From Streptomyces sp. 7-21 (lineage in GTDB: Bacteria; Actinomycetota; Actinomycetes; Streptomycetales; Streptomycetaceae): a stretch of DNA of 64,000 nucleotides. A program made the translations under genes and the position numbers. Below the pieces are notes generated by a model that was not told where the DNA came from, searched no databases, and was given only the letters and a program-made list of their open reading frames with translations. Where the stretch lies: positions 124,001-188,000 of the forward strand of contig NZ_JAERRL010000009.1 of the NCBI RefSeq assembly GCF_016741785.1, written 5' to 3'. This document shows positions 45,766 to 56,045 of the stretch, in pieces; the stretch's first letter is position 1; each line of letters opens with the position of its first letter.

Positions 45766-46515
45766 TCAGCTCCAGCGGCCCGTCCGGGCCAGGAGCAGGG
45801 CGGCGGCGGCGGTGCCGGCCGTCGACGTGCGCAGCACAGTGGGGCCGAGGCGGAACGCCCGCGCCCCGGCCTCGGCGAACGCGGCCAGCTCCTCGGGCGT
45901 GATGCCGCCCTCCGGGCCCACGACCAGCACGATCTCGCCGCCGTCCGGCAGCGCGGCCGTGGCCAGCGGCTCCTTCGCCGCCTCGTGCAGCACGGCGGCG
46001 AAGACGCCCTCCCCGGCGAGCAGCCCGGCGACCTGCCGGGTCGTGGCCGCCTCGGCGACCTCGGGGAAACGCACCCGCCGTGCCTGCTTGCCGGCCTCGC
46101 GGGCGGTGGCGCGCCAGCGCGCCAGGGACTTCTTGCCGCGCTCACCGCGCCACTGGGTGACGCACCGCGCCGCTGACCACGGCACGACGGCGTCGACGCC
46201 GGTCTCGGTCATGGTCTCGACGGCCAGCTCGCCGCGGTCGCCCTTCGGCAGCGCCTGCACGACGGTCAGCTTCGGCGAGGGCGGCGGCTCGGTCCAGGCA
46301 CGGGCCACGGCGACGGTCAGCTCGTCACGGCCCGCCGTGGCCGCGACCTCGCCCGCGACGGCCTGACCGCGGCCGTCGGTGAGCACGATCTCCTCCCCGG
46401 CGCGCAGCCGCCGCACGGTCACCGCGTGCCGTGCCTCGGGGCCGGTCAGCCGCAGCTCGGTGCCGGGGCGCGCGTCCGCCAGGCCGTCGTGCACGAAGAC
46501 AGGAGCCGTCGCCAT
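45766..46515 (-). CDS. rsmE: 16S rRNA (uracil-1498-N3)-methyltransferase
   Basis: SPOUT-class methyltransferase that modifies U1498 of 16S rRNA using SAM. 249 residues with an N-terminal PUA-like domain and the knot signature VLVVGPEGGITPEELAAF followed by FRLGPTVLRTSTAG. It lies 21 bp downstream of dnaJ, the usual actinobacterial hrcA-dnaJ-rsmE order. Confidence 0.96.
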   Translation of the reverse strand: MATAPVFVHDGLADARPGTELRLTGPEARHAVTVRRLRAGEEIVLTDGRGQAVAGEVAATAGRDELTVAVARAWTEPPPSPKLTVVQALPKGDRGELAVETMTETGVDAVVPWSAARCVTQWRGERGKKSLARWRATAREAGKQARRVRFPEVAEAATTRQVAGLLAGEGVFAAVLHEAAKEPLATAALPDGGEIVLVVGPEGGITPEELAAFAEAGARAFRLGPTVLRTSTAGTAAAALLLARTGRWS

Positions 46516-46536
46516 CTCGGAGGTGGTCCGCCTGTC

Positions 46537-47673
46537 TCAGGTGCGCCCGTTGAAGGCGTCCTTCAGGCGGGAGAACAGGCCCTGCTGCCCCGGCTGGAAC
46601 TGGCCGGTGGGCCGCTCCTCCCCGCGCATCTTCGCCAGGGTGCGCAGCAGCTCCTCCTGCTCCGCGTCGAGCTTGGTGGGCGTCTGCACCTCCACGTGCA
46701 CCACCAGGTCACCCCGCCCGTTGCCGCGCAGGTGCGCGACGCCCCGGCCGTGCAGCGGGATGGACTGGCCGGACTGGGTGCCGGGCCGGATGTCGACCTC
46801 CTCGGTGCCGTCCAGCGTCTCCAGCGGCACCTTGGTGCCGAGGGCGGCGGCGGTCATCGGGATGGTCACGGTGCAGTGCAGGTCGTCGCCGCGCCGCTGG
46901 AAGACCGGGTGCGGCTTTTCGCGGATCTCCACGTACAGGTCGCCCGGCGGGCCGCCGCCGGGACCGACCTCGCCCTCGCCGGCGAGCTGGATGCGCGTGC
47001 CGCTGTCCACGCCGGCCGGGATCTTCACCGTCAGCGTGCGGCGGGTGCGGACCCGGCCGTCGCCCGCGCACTCGGGGCACGGGGTCGGCACGACGGTGCC
47101 GAAGCCCTGGCACTGCGGGCACGGCCGTGAGGTCATGACCTGGCCGAGGAACGACCGGGTGACCTGGGACACCTCGCCCCGGCCGCGGCACATGTCGCAG
47201 GTCTGCGCCGAGGTGCCGGGCGCCGCGCCCTCGCCGTTGCAGGTGTTGCAGACGGTCGCGGTGTCGACCCGGATCTCCTTGGTCGCGCCGAAGGTGGCCT
47301 CGTTGAGGTCGATCTCCAGGCGGATCATGGCGTCCTGGCCGCGGCGGGTGCGGGACTTGGGGCCCCGCTGGGTCGCCGTGCCGAAGAAGGCGTCCATGAT
47401 GTCCGAGAACGGCCCGAAGCCCGCGCCGAAGCCGGCTCCCGCGGCGCCCCCGCCGGGGCCCATCGGGTCCCCGCCGAGGTCGTACATCTGCTTCTTCTGC
47501 GGGTCGGAGAGCACCTCGTAGGCGGTGTTGATCTCCTTGAACCGCTCCTGGGTCTTCGGATCGGGGTTGACGTCGGGGTGCAGCTCGCGCGCCAGCCGGC
47601 GGAACGCCTTTTTGATCTCTTCCTGCGAGGCGTCACGCCCCACGCCCAGAATCGCGTAGTAGTCAGTCGCCAC
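46537..47673 (-). CDS. dnaJ: Chaperone protein DnaJ (HrcA-controlled copy)
   Basis: DnaK co-chaperone, 378 residues. The J domain has HPD at 32-34, followed by a Gly-rich linker. Four zinc-finger repeats (CNTCNGEG, CDMCRGRG, CPQCQGFG, CPECAGDG) and a C-terminal substrate domain follow. Its GTG start comes directly after the hrcA TAA, so the two are cotranscribed and coupled. There is no dnaK or grpE nearby; streptomycetes carry a separate dnaK operon, so this is probably the second DnaJ. Confidence 0.96.
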   Translation of the reverse strand: MATDYYAILGVGRDASQEEIKKAFRRLARELHPDVNPDPKTQERFKEINTAYEVLSDPQKKQMYDLGGDPMGPGGGAAGAGFGAGFGPFSDIMDAFFGTATQRGPKSRTRRGQDAMIRLEIDLNEATFGATKEIRVDTATVCNTCNGEGAAPGTSAQTCDMCRGRGEVSQVTRSFLGQVMTSRPCPQCQGFGTVVPTPCPECAGDGRVRTRRTLTVKIPAGVDSGTRIQLAGEGEVGPGGGPPGDLYVEIREKPHPVFQRRGDDLHCTVTIPMTAAALGTKVPLETLDGTEEVDIRPGTQSGQSIPLHGRGVAHLRGNGRGDLVVHVEVQTPTKLDAEQEELLRTLAKMRGEERPTGQFQPGQQGLFSRLKDAFNGRT

Positions 47674-48690
47674 TTAGTTCTCCGCCAGGATCTGTCCGAC
47701 GTACCGTGCCACTGCGCGCACCGCTCCCATCGTTCCCGGGTAGTCCATGCGGGTCGGTCCCACTACGCCGAGCTTCGCGACCGCCTCGTCCCCCGAACCG
47801 TAGCCGACGGAGACGATCGATGTGGACGTGAGACTCTCGTGAGCGATCTCATGCCCGATCCGCACGGTCATACCGCCGTCGGACGCCTCTCCCAGCAGCT
47901 TCAGGAGCACCACCTGCTCCTCGAGCGCCTCCAGCACCGGGCGGATGGTCAGCGGGAAATCCGTCGCGAAGCGGGTGAGATTGGCCGTGCCGCCGATCAT
48001 CAGCCGCTCCTCGTTCTCCTCGACGAGCGTCTCCAGCAGCGTCGCGAGCACAGCCTGCACCGCGGGGCGCTCCTCGGCCTCGAACGCCTCGGGCAGCTCC
48101 TTCACCAGGCGCGGCACCTCGGTGATCCGCTGCCCGGCGATCGTGCTGTTGAGCCGGGCCCGCAGGTCGGCGACGGACTCCTCACCGAGCGTGACGGGGC
48201 AGTCGATCACCCGCTGCTCCACGCGGCCCGTGTCGGTGATCAGCACCAGCATCAGCCGCGCGGGGGCCAGCGACAGCAGCTCCGCGTGCCGCACCGTCGA
48301 GCGGCTCAGCGAGGGGTACTGCACGACGGCGACCTGCCGCGTCAGCTGCGCCAGCAGGCGGACCGTGCGCCCCACGACGTCGTCGAGGTCGACGGCGCCC
48401 GCCAGGAAGTTCCGGATGGCGCGCCGCTCGGCCGGGGACAGCGGCTTGACCTCGGCCAGCTTGTCGACGAAGAGGCGGTACCCCTTGTCGGTGGGGACGC
48501 GGCCGGCGCTGGTGTGCGGCTGGGCGATGTAGCCCTCCTCCTCCAGCGCGGCCATGTCGTTACGCACCGTGGCCGGCGAGACGTTGAGGTTGTGCCGCTC
48601 GGTCAGCGCCTTGGAGCCGACCGGCTCCTCCGTGCCGACGTAGTCCTGGACGATGGCTCGCAACACCTCAAGCCTGCGCTCACTGAGCAT
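47674..48690 (-). CDS. hrcA: Heat-inducible transcription repressor HrcA
   Basis: Repressor of class I heat-shock genes that binds CIRCE elements and is kept active by GroEL. From the ATG at 48690 (GGAGGT upstream) it has 338 residues: winged helix [20 protein letters not shown] with [20 protein letters not shown], then a GAF-like domain. The open frame extends further upstream but crosses the CIRCE element. Confidence 0.96.
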   Translation of the reverse strand: MLSERRLEVLRAIVQDYVGTEEPVGSKALTERHNLNVSPATVRNDMAALEEEGYIAQPHTSAGRVPTDKGYRLFVDKLAEVKPLSPAERRAIRNFLAGAVDLDDVVGRTVRLLAQLTRQVAVVQYPSLSRSTVRHAELLSLAPARLMLVLITDTGRVEQRVIDCPVTLGEESVADLRARLNSTIAGQRITEVPRLVKELPEAFEAEERPAVQAVLATLLETLVEENEERLMIGGTANLTRFATDFPLTIRPVLEALEEQVVLLKLLGEASDGGMTVRIGHEIAHESLTSTSIVSVGYGSGDEAVAKLGVVGPTRMDYPGTMGAVRAVARYVGQILAEN

Positions 48691-48730
48691 GCCGCACACC
48701 TCCGTCCCGGCCATGGGTCTGGCGATCGTC

Positions 48731-48757
48731 CTGGCACTCCTCCCTACAGAGTGCCAA
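48731..48757 (-). promoter_or_regulatory. CIRCE operator upstream of hrcA-dnaJ
   Basis: On the minus strand it reads TTGGCACTC-N9-GAGTGCCAG, matching the CIRCE consensus TTAGCACTC-N9-GAGTGCTAA with the exact 9-base spacer. It lies 40 bp upstream of hrcA, so hrcA and dnaJ are autoregulated by HrcA. Confidence 0.95.
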
Positions 48758-48875
48758 CTCCCTGCTCCAGTGTACGGCCGGGTAATGGAGCGGGGAATGT
48801 GCGAGGCCAACGACGCTACCTGGCAACGCCGTCGGCCGGAAGCGTCTCCCGCGCCATGACGCTACCGTCCTGGGC

Positions 48876-49640
48876 ATGGCACGGACGCACGCGGCCGCCC
48901 CCGGGGCGCACTGGGAGACGCTCGGCCCGGGCGTGTGGCGCACCCGGCTGCCCGGCTGGGACGAGACGGTGGGCGCGGTCGCCGGAGCGCGCGGAGTATT
49001 GCTGGTGGACGCCGGGCCCTCGCTGCGCGCCGGGGCGCGGCTGCGGCGCGAGGTGCGCGAGGCCACCGGGCTGCCGGTGCGGCACGTGGCGCTGACCCAT
49101 CCCCACTTCGACCACGTCCTGGGCGCGGGCGCCCTGCCCGGCGCCACCGTGTACGGCGCCGTCGGCCTGGCCGGGGCGCTGCGCGGCCCGGCGCGCGACC
49201 GGCTGCGGGACGACGCGGTGGCGCACGGGCTGGACGCCGCCCAGGCCGCGGCGGCCGCCGCCGCGCTGCCGGCGCCGGACCGGGAAGTCAGCGGGCGGAT
49301 GACGCTGGACCTGGGCGGCGGACGCACCGTGCTGCTGGCCGCCGCGGGCCCCGGCCACACGGCGTCGGACCTCGCGGTGGCGGTGCGGTGCGGGCGGGTG
49401 GACGGCGGCCCGGAGCGCACGGTCGTGTTCTGCGGCGACCTGGTCGAGGAGTCGGGCGAGCCGCAGGCCGGCGAGGACGCGCACCCGGCGCTGTGGCCCG
49501 CCGCGCTCGACCGGCTGCTGGCGCTGGGCGGCCCGCACGCCCGCTACGTGCCGGGGCACGGCGCGGTGGTGGACGCGGCGTTCGTGCGGGCCCAGCGGGA
49601 CGCCCTGGCGGCGCGGTTCGGCGTGGCCCGGGGTGGTTGA
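48876..49640 (+). CDS. Metallo-beta-lactamase-fold hydrolase
   Basis: A 254-residue hydrolase. The zinc motif is THPHFDHVLG (about 69-78); later metal ligands are the His of GPGHTASDL, the Asp of FCGDLVEESG and the His of VPGHGAVVD. The layout is that of glyoxalase-II-like or thioesterase-like MBL proteins; the substrate is unknown. It is divergent from hrcA and 9 bp upstream of the DUF3097 gene. Confidence 0.9.
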   Translation: MARTHAAAPGAHWETLGPGVWRTRLPGWDETVGAVAGARGVLLVDAGPSLRAGARLRREVREATGLPVRHVALTHPHFDHVLGAGALPGATVYGAVGLAGALRGPARDRLRDDAVAHGLDAAQAAAAAAALPAPDREVSGRMTLDLGGGRTVLLAAAGPGHTASDLAVAVRCGRVDGGPERTVVFCGDLVEESGEPQAGEDAHPALWPAALDRLLALGGPHARYVPGHGAVVDAAFVRAQRDALAARFGVARGG

Positions 49641-49649
49641 CTGAACGCC

Positions 49650-50510
49650 ATGCGCAGCAGACAGTACGGCCCCGACCTGACGCCGCCGTGGAAGAGGCGG
49701 CGGCCTGTGCCCGAGGTGCCCGCCGAGCCGGGACTCGTCGTGGAGGACGCCGCTACCGGCTACTGCGGGGCCGTCGTGCGCTGCGAGAAGACGGCGCAGG
49801 GGCCCGTGGTCACCCTGGAGGACCGGTTCGGCAAGCACCGGGTCTTCCCGATGACGCCGGCCGGATTCCTGCTGGAGGGCAGGCCGGTCACGCTGGTGCG
49901 GCCGCGCCCCGCCGCCGGGCGCCCGTCCGGCCCGGCGCGCACCGCGTCGGGCTCCATCGCCGTGCCGGGCGCCCGCGCGCGGGTGGCGCGCGCGGGGCGC
50001 ATCTACGTGGAGGGGCGGCACGACGCCGAGCTCGTCGAGAAGGTCTGGGGCGACGACCTGCGGATCGAGGGCGTCGTGGTGGAGTACCTGGAGGGCGTCG
50101 ACGACCTGCCCGCGATCGTCCGCGAGTTCGGGCCCACCCCGCAGGCACGCCTGGGCGTGCTGCTGGACCACCTGGTGCCGGGGTCCAAGGAGTCGCGGAT
50201 CGCGGCCGAGGCGCGCGCCGGGTACGAGAACGACGTGCTGATCGTGGGGCACCCGTTCGTCGACATCTGGGAGGCGGTCAAGCCCGCGGCCGTCGGCATC
50301 CCGGCCTGGCCCCGGGTGCCGCGCGGCCAGGACTGGAAGACGGGCGTGTGCCGGGCGCTGGGCTGGCCGGAGAACACGGCGGCGGCCTGGCGCCGGATCC
50401 TCGGCTCGGTGCGCGGCTACCGCGACCTCGAACCGGGGCTGCTGGGCCCGGTGGAGCACCTGATCGACCACGTCACGGTCGGCGGCCCGGTGCCCGGCCC
50501 GCCCGCCTGA
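49650..50510 (+). CDS. DUF3097-family protein
   Basis: A 286-residue actinobacterial protein of unknown function. The N-terminal part (about 1-90) looks like a small beta domain (GAVVRCEKTAQGPVVTLEDR). From about 115 (ARAGRIYVEGRHDAELVEKV, then LDHLVPGSKESRI and VGHPFVDIWEAV) it resembles a TOPRIM-type fold, with Glu and Asp in place for metal. It sits between the MBL hydrolase and hemW in the same direction; role not known. Confidence 0.88.
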   Translation: MRSRQYGPDLTPPWKRRRPVPEVPAEPGLVVEDAATGYCGAVVRCEKTAQGPVVTLEDRFGKHRVFPMTPAGFLLEGRPVTLVRPRPAAGRPSGPARTASGSIAVPGARARVARAGRIYVEGRHDAELVEKVWGDDLRIEGVVVEYLEGVDDLPAIVREFGPTPQARLGVLLDHLVPGSKESRIAAEARAGYENDVLIVGHPFVDIWEAVKPAAVGIPAWPRVPRGQDWKTGVCRALGWPENTAAAWRRILGSVRGYRDLEPGLLGPVEHLIDHVTVGGPVPGPPA

Positions 50511-50559
50511 GCCGCCCCGGGCCGGGCGGCGGCCCGCGCTCGGGGCGCGGCCTGGGACA

Positions 50560-51801
50560 ATGGCCCGCATGCCCGCACCCCCACCCGGCGGCGAGACCGT
50601 GCCCGAGGACGGCTCCCTGCCGCCGCACGCCCTGGCCGGGGCCGGCGACCGCCCCCTGGCGTTCTACCTGCACGTGCCGTACTGCGCGACGCGCTGCGGC
50701 TACTGCGATTTCAACACCTACACCGCCAGCGAGCTGCGCGGCAGCGGGGGCGCGCTGGCCTCGCGGGAGAACTACGCCGGAGTGCTGGCCGAGGAGATCC
50801 GGCTGGCCAGGAAGGTGCTGGGGGACGACCCGCGCCCGGCCGCGACCGTCTTCGTCGGCGGCGGCACTCCCACGCTGCTGCCGCCCGCCAGCCTGGCGGC
50901 GATGCTGGACGCCGTGCGGCAGGAGTTCGGCCTCGCGCCGGACGCCGAGGTCACCACCGAGGCCAACCCCGAGTCGGTGACCCCGGCCTCGCTGGCCGCG
51001 CTCCGCGAGGCGGGCTTCACGCGGATCTCGTTCGGCATGCAGAGCGCCCGGCAGCACGTGCTGGACGCGCTGGAGCGGACACACACCCCCGGCCGCCCGG
51101 AGCGCTGCGTCGCCGACGCCAGGGCGGCGGGCTTCGCCCACGTCAACCTGGACCTGATCTACGGCGCGCCGGGCGAGAGCGACGACGACTGGCGCGCCTC
51201 GCTGCGGGCCGCCACCGGCGCCGGGCCCGACCACGTCTCCGCCTACTCGCTGATCGTCGAGGAGGGCACCCGCCTGGCCCAGCGGGTCCGCCGGGGCGAG
51301 GTCACGGTGGCCGACGACGACGTCCTCGCCGACCGCTACCTGATGGCCGAGGAGGAGCTGACCGCCGCCGGATACGCCTGGTACGAGGTGTCCAACTGGG
51401 CGTCGGACCCCGGCGCCCGCTGCCGCCACAACGAGCTGTACTGGACCGGCGCCGACTGGTGGGGCGCGGGCCCGGGCGCGCACAGCCACGTCGGGGGCGT
51501 GCGGTGGTGGAACGTGCGGCACCCTGGCGCGTACGCGCAGGCGCTGGCCGAGGGCCGCTCCCCCGGCGCGGGCCGCGAGGTGCTGGCCGCCGAGGACCGC
51601 AGGGTGGAGCGGATCATGCTGGAGCTGCGGCTCGCCGAGGGCTGCCCGCTGGACCTGCTGCGCCCGGCCGGGCTCGCCGCCGCGCGCCGCGCCCGCGACG
51701 AGGGGCTGCTGCGGCCGGAGGAGTTCGCCGCGGGCCGCGCCGCCCTGACGCTGCGCGGGCGGCTGCTGGCGGACGCCGTCGTGCGGGACCTCGTCGACTG
51801 A
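50560..51801 (+). CDS. hemW: Radical SAM heme chaperone HemW
   Basis: A 413-residue protein related to oxygen-independent coproporphyrinogen oxidase; HemW proteins bind heme and deliver it to apoproteins. The radical SAM cluster motif is YCATRCGYCDFNTY (CxxxCxxC, about residues 37-50), with GGGTPTLLP and RISFGMQS as SAM-binding stretches. An extra Cys found in true HemN is absent. Its stop codon lies inside a 13-bp tandem array. Confidence 0.93.
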   Translation: MARMPAPPPGGETVPEDGSLPPHALAGAGDRPLAFYLHVPYCATRCGYCDFNTYTASELRGSGGALASRENYAGVLAEEIRLARKVLGDDPRPAATVFVGGGTPTLLPPASLAAMLDAVRQEFGLAPDAEVTTEANPESVTPASLAALREAGFTRISFGMQSARQHVLDALERTHTPGRPERCVADARAAGFAHVNLDLIYGAPGESDDDWRASLRAATGAGPDHVSAYSLIVEEGTRLAQRVRRGEVTVADDDVLADRYLMAEEELTAAGYAWYEVSNWASDPGARCRHNELYWTGADWWGAGPGAHSHVGGVRWWNVRHPGAYAQALAEGRSPGAGREVLAAEDRRVERIMLELRLAEGCPLDLLRPAGLAAARRARDEGLLRPEEFAAGRAALTLRGRLLADAVVRDLVD

Positions 51802-51848
51802 CCTCGTCGGCTGGTCTCGTCGGCTGGTCTCGTCGGCCGGTCTCGTCT
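51790..51848. repeat. 13-bp tandem repeat across the hemW stop codon
   Basis: Four and a half copies of CTCGTCGGCTGGT (51790, 51803, 51816, 51829 and a partial one at 51842). The hemW TGA lies in the first, slightly diverged copy. It fills much of the gap to the convergent acyl-CoA synthetase gene. Confidence 0.85.
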
Positions 51849-51893
51849 GAGGTGCCTGCCCCGGCGGGACGGCGGGAACGGCGGCGGACCGGG

Positions 51894-53771
51894 TCAGGCG
51901 GCGGCGTACATCTCCTCGATCAGGTCGCGGTAGTGCTCCTCGACGACCGGCCGCTTGATCTTCAGGCTGGCGGTCAGCTCGCCGTGCTCCACGTCCAGGT
52001 CGCGCGGCAGCAGCCGGAACTGCTTGATCGTCTGCCACCGCTGGAGACTGGCGTTGAGGCGCGCCACGTAGCCCTCGATCAGCTCGCGGGTGCGCGGGTC
52101 GGCCACGACGTCGCCGTAGTCCTTGCCGCCCAGGCCCTGTTCCCTGGCCCAGTCCATGATGGCCTGCTCGTCGAGCGAGATCAGGGCCGTGCAGTACTTC
52201 CGGCCCGCGCCGATCACGACCATCGTCGAGGCGTAGGGGCAGACGGCCTTGAAACGCCCCTCGATGTCGGTGGGAGCCACATACTTGCCGTTGGAGGTCT
52301 TGAACAGGTCCTTCTTCCGGTCCGTGATCCGCAGGTAGCCGTCGTCGGACAGCTCGCCGATGTCGCCGGTGTAGAACCAGCCGTCCGCGTCGAGGACCTT
52401 GGCGGTCTCCTCGGGCAGCCCGTGATAGCCGTCCATGATGCCCGGGCCGCGCAGCAGGATCTCCCCGTCGTCGGCGATCCGGACCTCCAGCCCGGGCAGG
52501 GCCTTGCCGACCGTGCCCGTCCGGTAGGTGTCGCGCAGGTTGACGAAGCTGGCGGCGGCCGACTCGGTGAGCCCGTAGCCCTCCAGCACGGGCACCCCCA
52601 CCCCGGCGAAGAAGTAGCCGATGTCCTCGGTCAGCGCGGCGGAGCCGGAGACGCAGCCCTCCATCTGGCCGCCGAAGGCCTCGCGCAGCTTGCGGTAGAC
52701 GAGCTTGTCGGCCAGCGCGTGCCGGGCCCGCAGCCCGGCCGGGACGGAGCGCTTGCCCGTGCGGCGGAAGTTCTCCTGCGAGACGCGGCCGTACTCCTTG
52801 GCGACCTCGGCGGCCCAGGTGAAGATGCGGTACTTCAGCGCGCCGCCCGCCTTCGCTTTCATCAGGGCGCCGTTGTATACCTTCTCGAAGATCCGCGGCA
52901 CGCCGCACATGCGGGTGGGCCGCACCACCGGCAGGTTCTCGGTGATCTTGTCGATGCGGCCGTCGACCGCCATCACGTGCCCGACCTTGATGTGCGCGGT
53001 CAGCAGCACCTTGCCGAAGACGTGCGCCAGCGGCAGCCACAGGTACTGCACGTCGTCCGGCCGCACCAGGTCGATCTGCTCGATGGCGTAGGCCATGTAC
53101 GACCAGGTGTCCTGCCGCAGCCGGACGCCCTTGGGGCGCCCGGTGGTGCCGGAGGTGTAGATCAGGGTGGCGAGCTGCTCGGGGCGGAGCGCGGCGACCG
53201 TGTCCCTGACGCGGTCGGGGTGCTTCTCCAGGTAGGCGGCGCCCCGTTCGGCGAGGTCGGCCAGGGTCAGCACCCAGCCCTCGGGGTCGTCCCCGGACGC
53301 TTCGACGCCCTCGGGGTCGATGACCACGACGTGCCGCAGGCCCGGCAGCTCGTCGCGGCGCTCGCGTACCTTGGCGAGCTGCCCGGCGTCCTCGGCGATG
53401 AGGACCTTGCTGTCCGAGTCGGCCAGGATGAACGCGGTCTCCTCGGCGTTGGTGGCCGGGTAGACCGTGGTGACGGCCGCGCCCGCGCACATGATGCCGA
53501 GGTCGGCGAGGATCCAGTCAACGCGCGTCGTGGAGGCGATGGCGACGCGCTCCTCCGGCCGCACGCCCAGGTCCATCAGCCCGGCGGCGATCGCGAAGAC
53601 GCGGTCGCCGGCCTCGCGCCAGGTGTAGGAGCGCCAGCTGTCCGGCCCGCCGTCCGCCGAGGCGACGGGGTAGCGGTAGGCCTCGGCGTCCCCCGTGGCC
53701 GCCACCCGGTCCAGGAACAGGTGCGCCATGGATGGCGGACGGTTCTGGATGGACTGCTGTGTCTCGCTCAC
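51894..53771 (-). CDS. Long-chain fatty acid--CoA ligase (AMP-binding)
   Basis: Activates long-chain fatty acids to acyl-CoA via an acyl-adenylate. 625 residues from the GTG at 53771 (GGAGG upstream). The AMP-binding P-loop is LIYTSGTTGRPKG (about 190); GYGLTESAAA, the gate DGWFYTGDIGELSDDGYLRI and the FKTSNGKYVAPT hinge follow. This is the FadD15-like group of actinobacteria. It is convergent with hemW and followed on the same strand by no gene before hemW's array. Confidence 0.94.
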   Translation of the reverse strand: MSETQQSIQNRPPSMAHLFLDRVAATGDAEAYRYPVASADGGPDSWRSYTWREAGDRVFAIAAGLMDLGVRPEERVAIASTTRVDWILADLGIMCAGAAVTTVYPATNAEETAFILADSDSKVLIAEDAGQLAKVRERRDELPGLRHVVVIDPEGVEASGDDPEGWVLTLADLAERGAAYLEKHPDRVRDTVAALRPEQLATLIYTSGTTGRPKGVRLRQDTWSYMAYAIEQIDLVRPDDVQYLWLPLAHVFGKVLLTAHIKVGHVMAVDGRIDKITENLPVVRPTRMCGVPRIFEKVYNGALMKAKAGGALKYRIFTWAAEVAKEYGRVSQENFRRTGKRSVPAGLRARHALADKLVYRKLREAFGGQMEGCVSGSAALTEDIGYFFAGVGVPVLEGYGLTESAAASFVNLRDTYRTGTVGKALPGLEVRIADDGEILLRGPGIMDGYHGLPEETAKVLDADGWFYTGDIGELSDDGYLRITDRKKDLFKTSNGKYVAPTDIEGRFKAVCPYASTMVVIGAGRKYCTALISLDEQAIMDWAREQGLGGKDYGDVVADPRTRELIEGYVARLNASLQRWQTIKQFRLLPRDLDVEHGELTASLKIKRPVVEEHYRDLIEEMYAAA

Positions 53772-53941
53772 GACGTTCCTCCGGGTGCCGCGCCGCAACG
53801 GGGCCGACTCACGAGTAACTACGGGGTGGCGATCAGGTTAAAGGCCGAGTCCTCGTGCGTACAGGCCGGTAGGCATACCTTTTCTTCCCCGGCTTTCCCC
53901 AGCTTTGCCCGACTTAGCCCGGATTCCACCGGTTCTCTCGG

Positions 53942-53976
53942 CGCGGGCGCCGCCACGAGCCGCGGCGGCGCCCGCG
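53942..53976 (-). terminator. lepA terminator hairpin
   Basis: A 13-bp perfect stem (CGCGGGCGCCGCC-type arms: CGCGGGCGCCGCC / GGCGGCGCCCGCG) with the loop ACGAGCCGC, immediately after the lepA stop. Confidence 0.7.
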
Positions 53977-53977
53977 G

Positions 53978-55849
53978 TCACTTCCTTCCCTTGCCGTCCC
54001 TCTTTCCGTCGCCCCCGTCGGCATCCGAGGAGAGCGCGGCGATGAACGCCTCCTGGGGCACCTCCACGCGCCCCACCATCTTCATGCGCTTCTTGCCTTC
54101 CTTCTGCTTCTCCAGCAGCTTCCGCTTCCGCGAGATGTCGCCGCCGTAGCACTTGGAGAGCACGTCCTTGCGCATCGCCCGGACCGTCTCGCGCGCGATC
54201 ACGCGCGAGCCGATGGCCGCCTGGATGGGCACCTCGAACTGCTGGCGCGGGATCAGCTCCCGCAGCCGCGAGGCCATCTTCACGCCATAGGAGTACGCCT
54301 TGTCCTTGTGGACGATCGCTGAGAAGGCGTCGACCCGGTCGCCGTGCAGCAGGATGTCCACCTTGACCAGGGCGGCGGCCTGGTCCCCGGTGGGCTCGTA
54401 GTCGAGCGAGGCGTAGCCGCGGGTCTTGGACTTCAGGGCGTCGAAGAAGTCGAAGACGATCTCGGCCAGCGGCAGCGTGTACCGCAGCTCGACGCGGTCC
54501 TCGGACAGGTAGTCCATGCCCTGGAGCGAGCCGCGCCTGCTCTGGCACAGCTCCATGATCGCGCCGACGTACTCGCTGGGCGCGAGGAGCGTGGCCCGCA
54601 CGACCGGCTCGCGGACCTCGGCGACCTTCCCGCTGGGGAACTCACTGGGGTTGGTGACGGTGTGCTCGGTGCCGTCCTCCATGGTCACCTGGTAGACGAC
54701 GTTCGGCGCGGTGGCGATCAGCCCCAGGCCGAACTCGCGCTCCAGCCGCTCCCGGATCACCTCCAGGTGCAGCAGGCCGAGGAAGCCGACGCGGAAGCCG
54801 AAGCCGAGGGCGGCGGAGGTCTCCGGCTCGTAGACCAGCGCGGCGTCGTTGAGCTGGAGCTTGTCCAGGGCGTCGCGCAGCGCCGGGTAGTCGGAGCCGT
54901 CGATCGGGTACAGGCCGGAGAACACCATCGGCTTGGGGTCCTTGTAGCCGCCCAGCGGCTCGGTCGCGCCGGAGCGCTGGGTGGTGACCGTGTCGCCGAC
55001 CTTCGACTGCCGGACGTCCTTCACGCCGGTGATCAGGTAGCCGACCTCGCCGACCGACAGGCCGTCGGCCGGGGTCATCTCCGGGGAGTTGACGCCGATC
55101 TCCAGCAGCTCGTGCGTGGCGCCCGTGGACATCATCGCGATCCGCTCGCGCTGGCCGAGCGTGCCGTCGACGACCTTCACGTAGGTCACCACGCCGCGGT
55201 AGGCGTCGTAGACCGAGTCGAAGATCATCGCGCGGGCGGGCGCATCGGCGTCGCCTTCCGGCGGCGGGACCTGCCGGATGACCTCGTCCAGCACCCGCTC
55301 GACGCCCTCGCCGGTCTTGGCGGAGACCCGCAGCACGTCGCCGGGGTCGCAGCCGATCAGACTGGCCAGCTCGGCCGCGAACTTGTCCGGCTGGGCGGCC
55401 GGGAGGTCGATCTTGTTGAGCACGGGGATGATCGTCAGGTCGTGCTCCATGGCCAGGTAGAGGTTGGCCAGCGTCTGGGCCTCGATGCCCTGGGCCGCGT
55501 CGACCAGCAGGATGCACCCCTCGCACGCCGCCAGGGAGCGGGAGACCTCGTAGGTGAAGTCGACGTGCCCAGGCGTGTCGATCATGTTCAGCACGTGCGC
55601 GACGCCGTCCGCCGCCCAGGGCATGCGGACGGCCTGTGACTTGATCGTGATGCCGCGCTCGCGTTCGATGTCCATCCGGTCGAGGTACTGGGCACGCATC
55701 TGGCGCTGCTCGACCACCCCGGTCAGCTGGAGCATCCGGTCGGCCAGGGTGGACTTGCCGTGGTCAATGTGCGCGATGATGCAGAAGTTGCGGATCAGGG
55801 CCGGGTCAGTGCGACTCGGCTCCGGCGCATTCGTGGTGATCGCGGGCAC
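53978..55849 (-). CDS. lepA: Elongation factor 4 (LepA)
   Basis: Ribosome-associated translational GTPase that can back-translocate stalled ribosomes. 623 residues from the GTG at 55849, the family's usual length; the frame is open 97 codons further, but that part crosses the divergent rpsT gene. P-loop AHIDHGKST, switch motifs [13 protein letters not shown] and [16 protein letters not shown], and the EF4-specific C-terminal domain ([20 protein letters not shown]). Divergent from rpsT. Confidence 0.96.
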   Translation of the reverse strand: MPAITTNAPEPSRTDPALIRNFCIIAHIDHGKSTLADRMLQLTGVVEQRQMRAQYLDRMDIERERGITIKSQAVRMPWAADGVAHVLNMIDTPGHVDFTYEVSRSLAACEGCILLVDAAQGIEAQTLANLYLAMEHDLTIIPVLNKIDLPAAQPDKFAAELASLIGCDPGDVLRVSAKTGEGVERVLDEVIRQVPPPEGDADAPARAMIFDSVYDAYRGVVTYVKVVDGTLGQRERIAMMSTGATHELLEIGVNSPEMTPADGLSVGEVGYLITGVKDVRQSKVGDTVTTQRSGATEPLGGYKDPKPMVFSGLYPIDGSDYPALRDALDKLQLNDAALVYEPETSAALGFGFRVGFLGLLHLEVIRERLEREFGLGLIATAPNVVYQVTMEDGTEHTVTNPSEFPSGKVAEVREPVVRATLLAPSEYVGAIMELCQSRRGSLQGMDYLSEDRVELRYTLPLAEIVFDFFDALKSKTRGYASLDYEPTGDQAAALVKVDILLHGDRVDAFSAIVHKDKAYSYGVKMASRLRELIPRQQFEVPIQAAIGSRVIARETVRAMRKDVLSKCYGGDISRKRKLLEKQKEGKKRMKMVGRVEVPQEAFIAALSSDADGGDGKRDGKGRK

Positions 55850-55923
55850 GCGGGGTCCTGTCGGTGGATCGCTGGTGTCTCTCGGTCGCCTCCATGGTCC
55901 CATGCGCGGGTACGCCGTCCTGA

Positions 55924-55954
55924 TTGGGAGGCCGCGCCGGGCCGCTGGTAGGCT
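55924..55954 (+). promoter_or_regulatory. Possible rpsT promoter
   Basis: TTGGGA (55924-55929) and TAGGCT (55949-55954) with a 19-base spacer, about 90 bases before the rpsT start. TAGGCT is a good -10 for the main streptomycete sigma factor; the -35 and spacer are less ideal. Confidence 0.4.
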
Positions 55955-56045
55955 GGCCGACTGCGTCTGGTGCTGGCGTATCCAGGCAGCGATTCGACGC
56001 ACGTTCCGACGTAAGTGACGTACTAGAGACCACAGAGGCTCATTC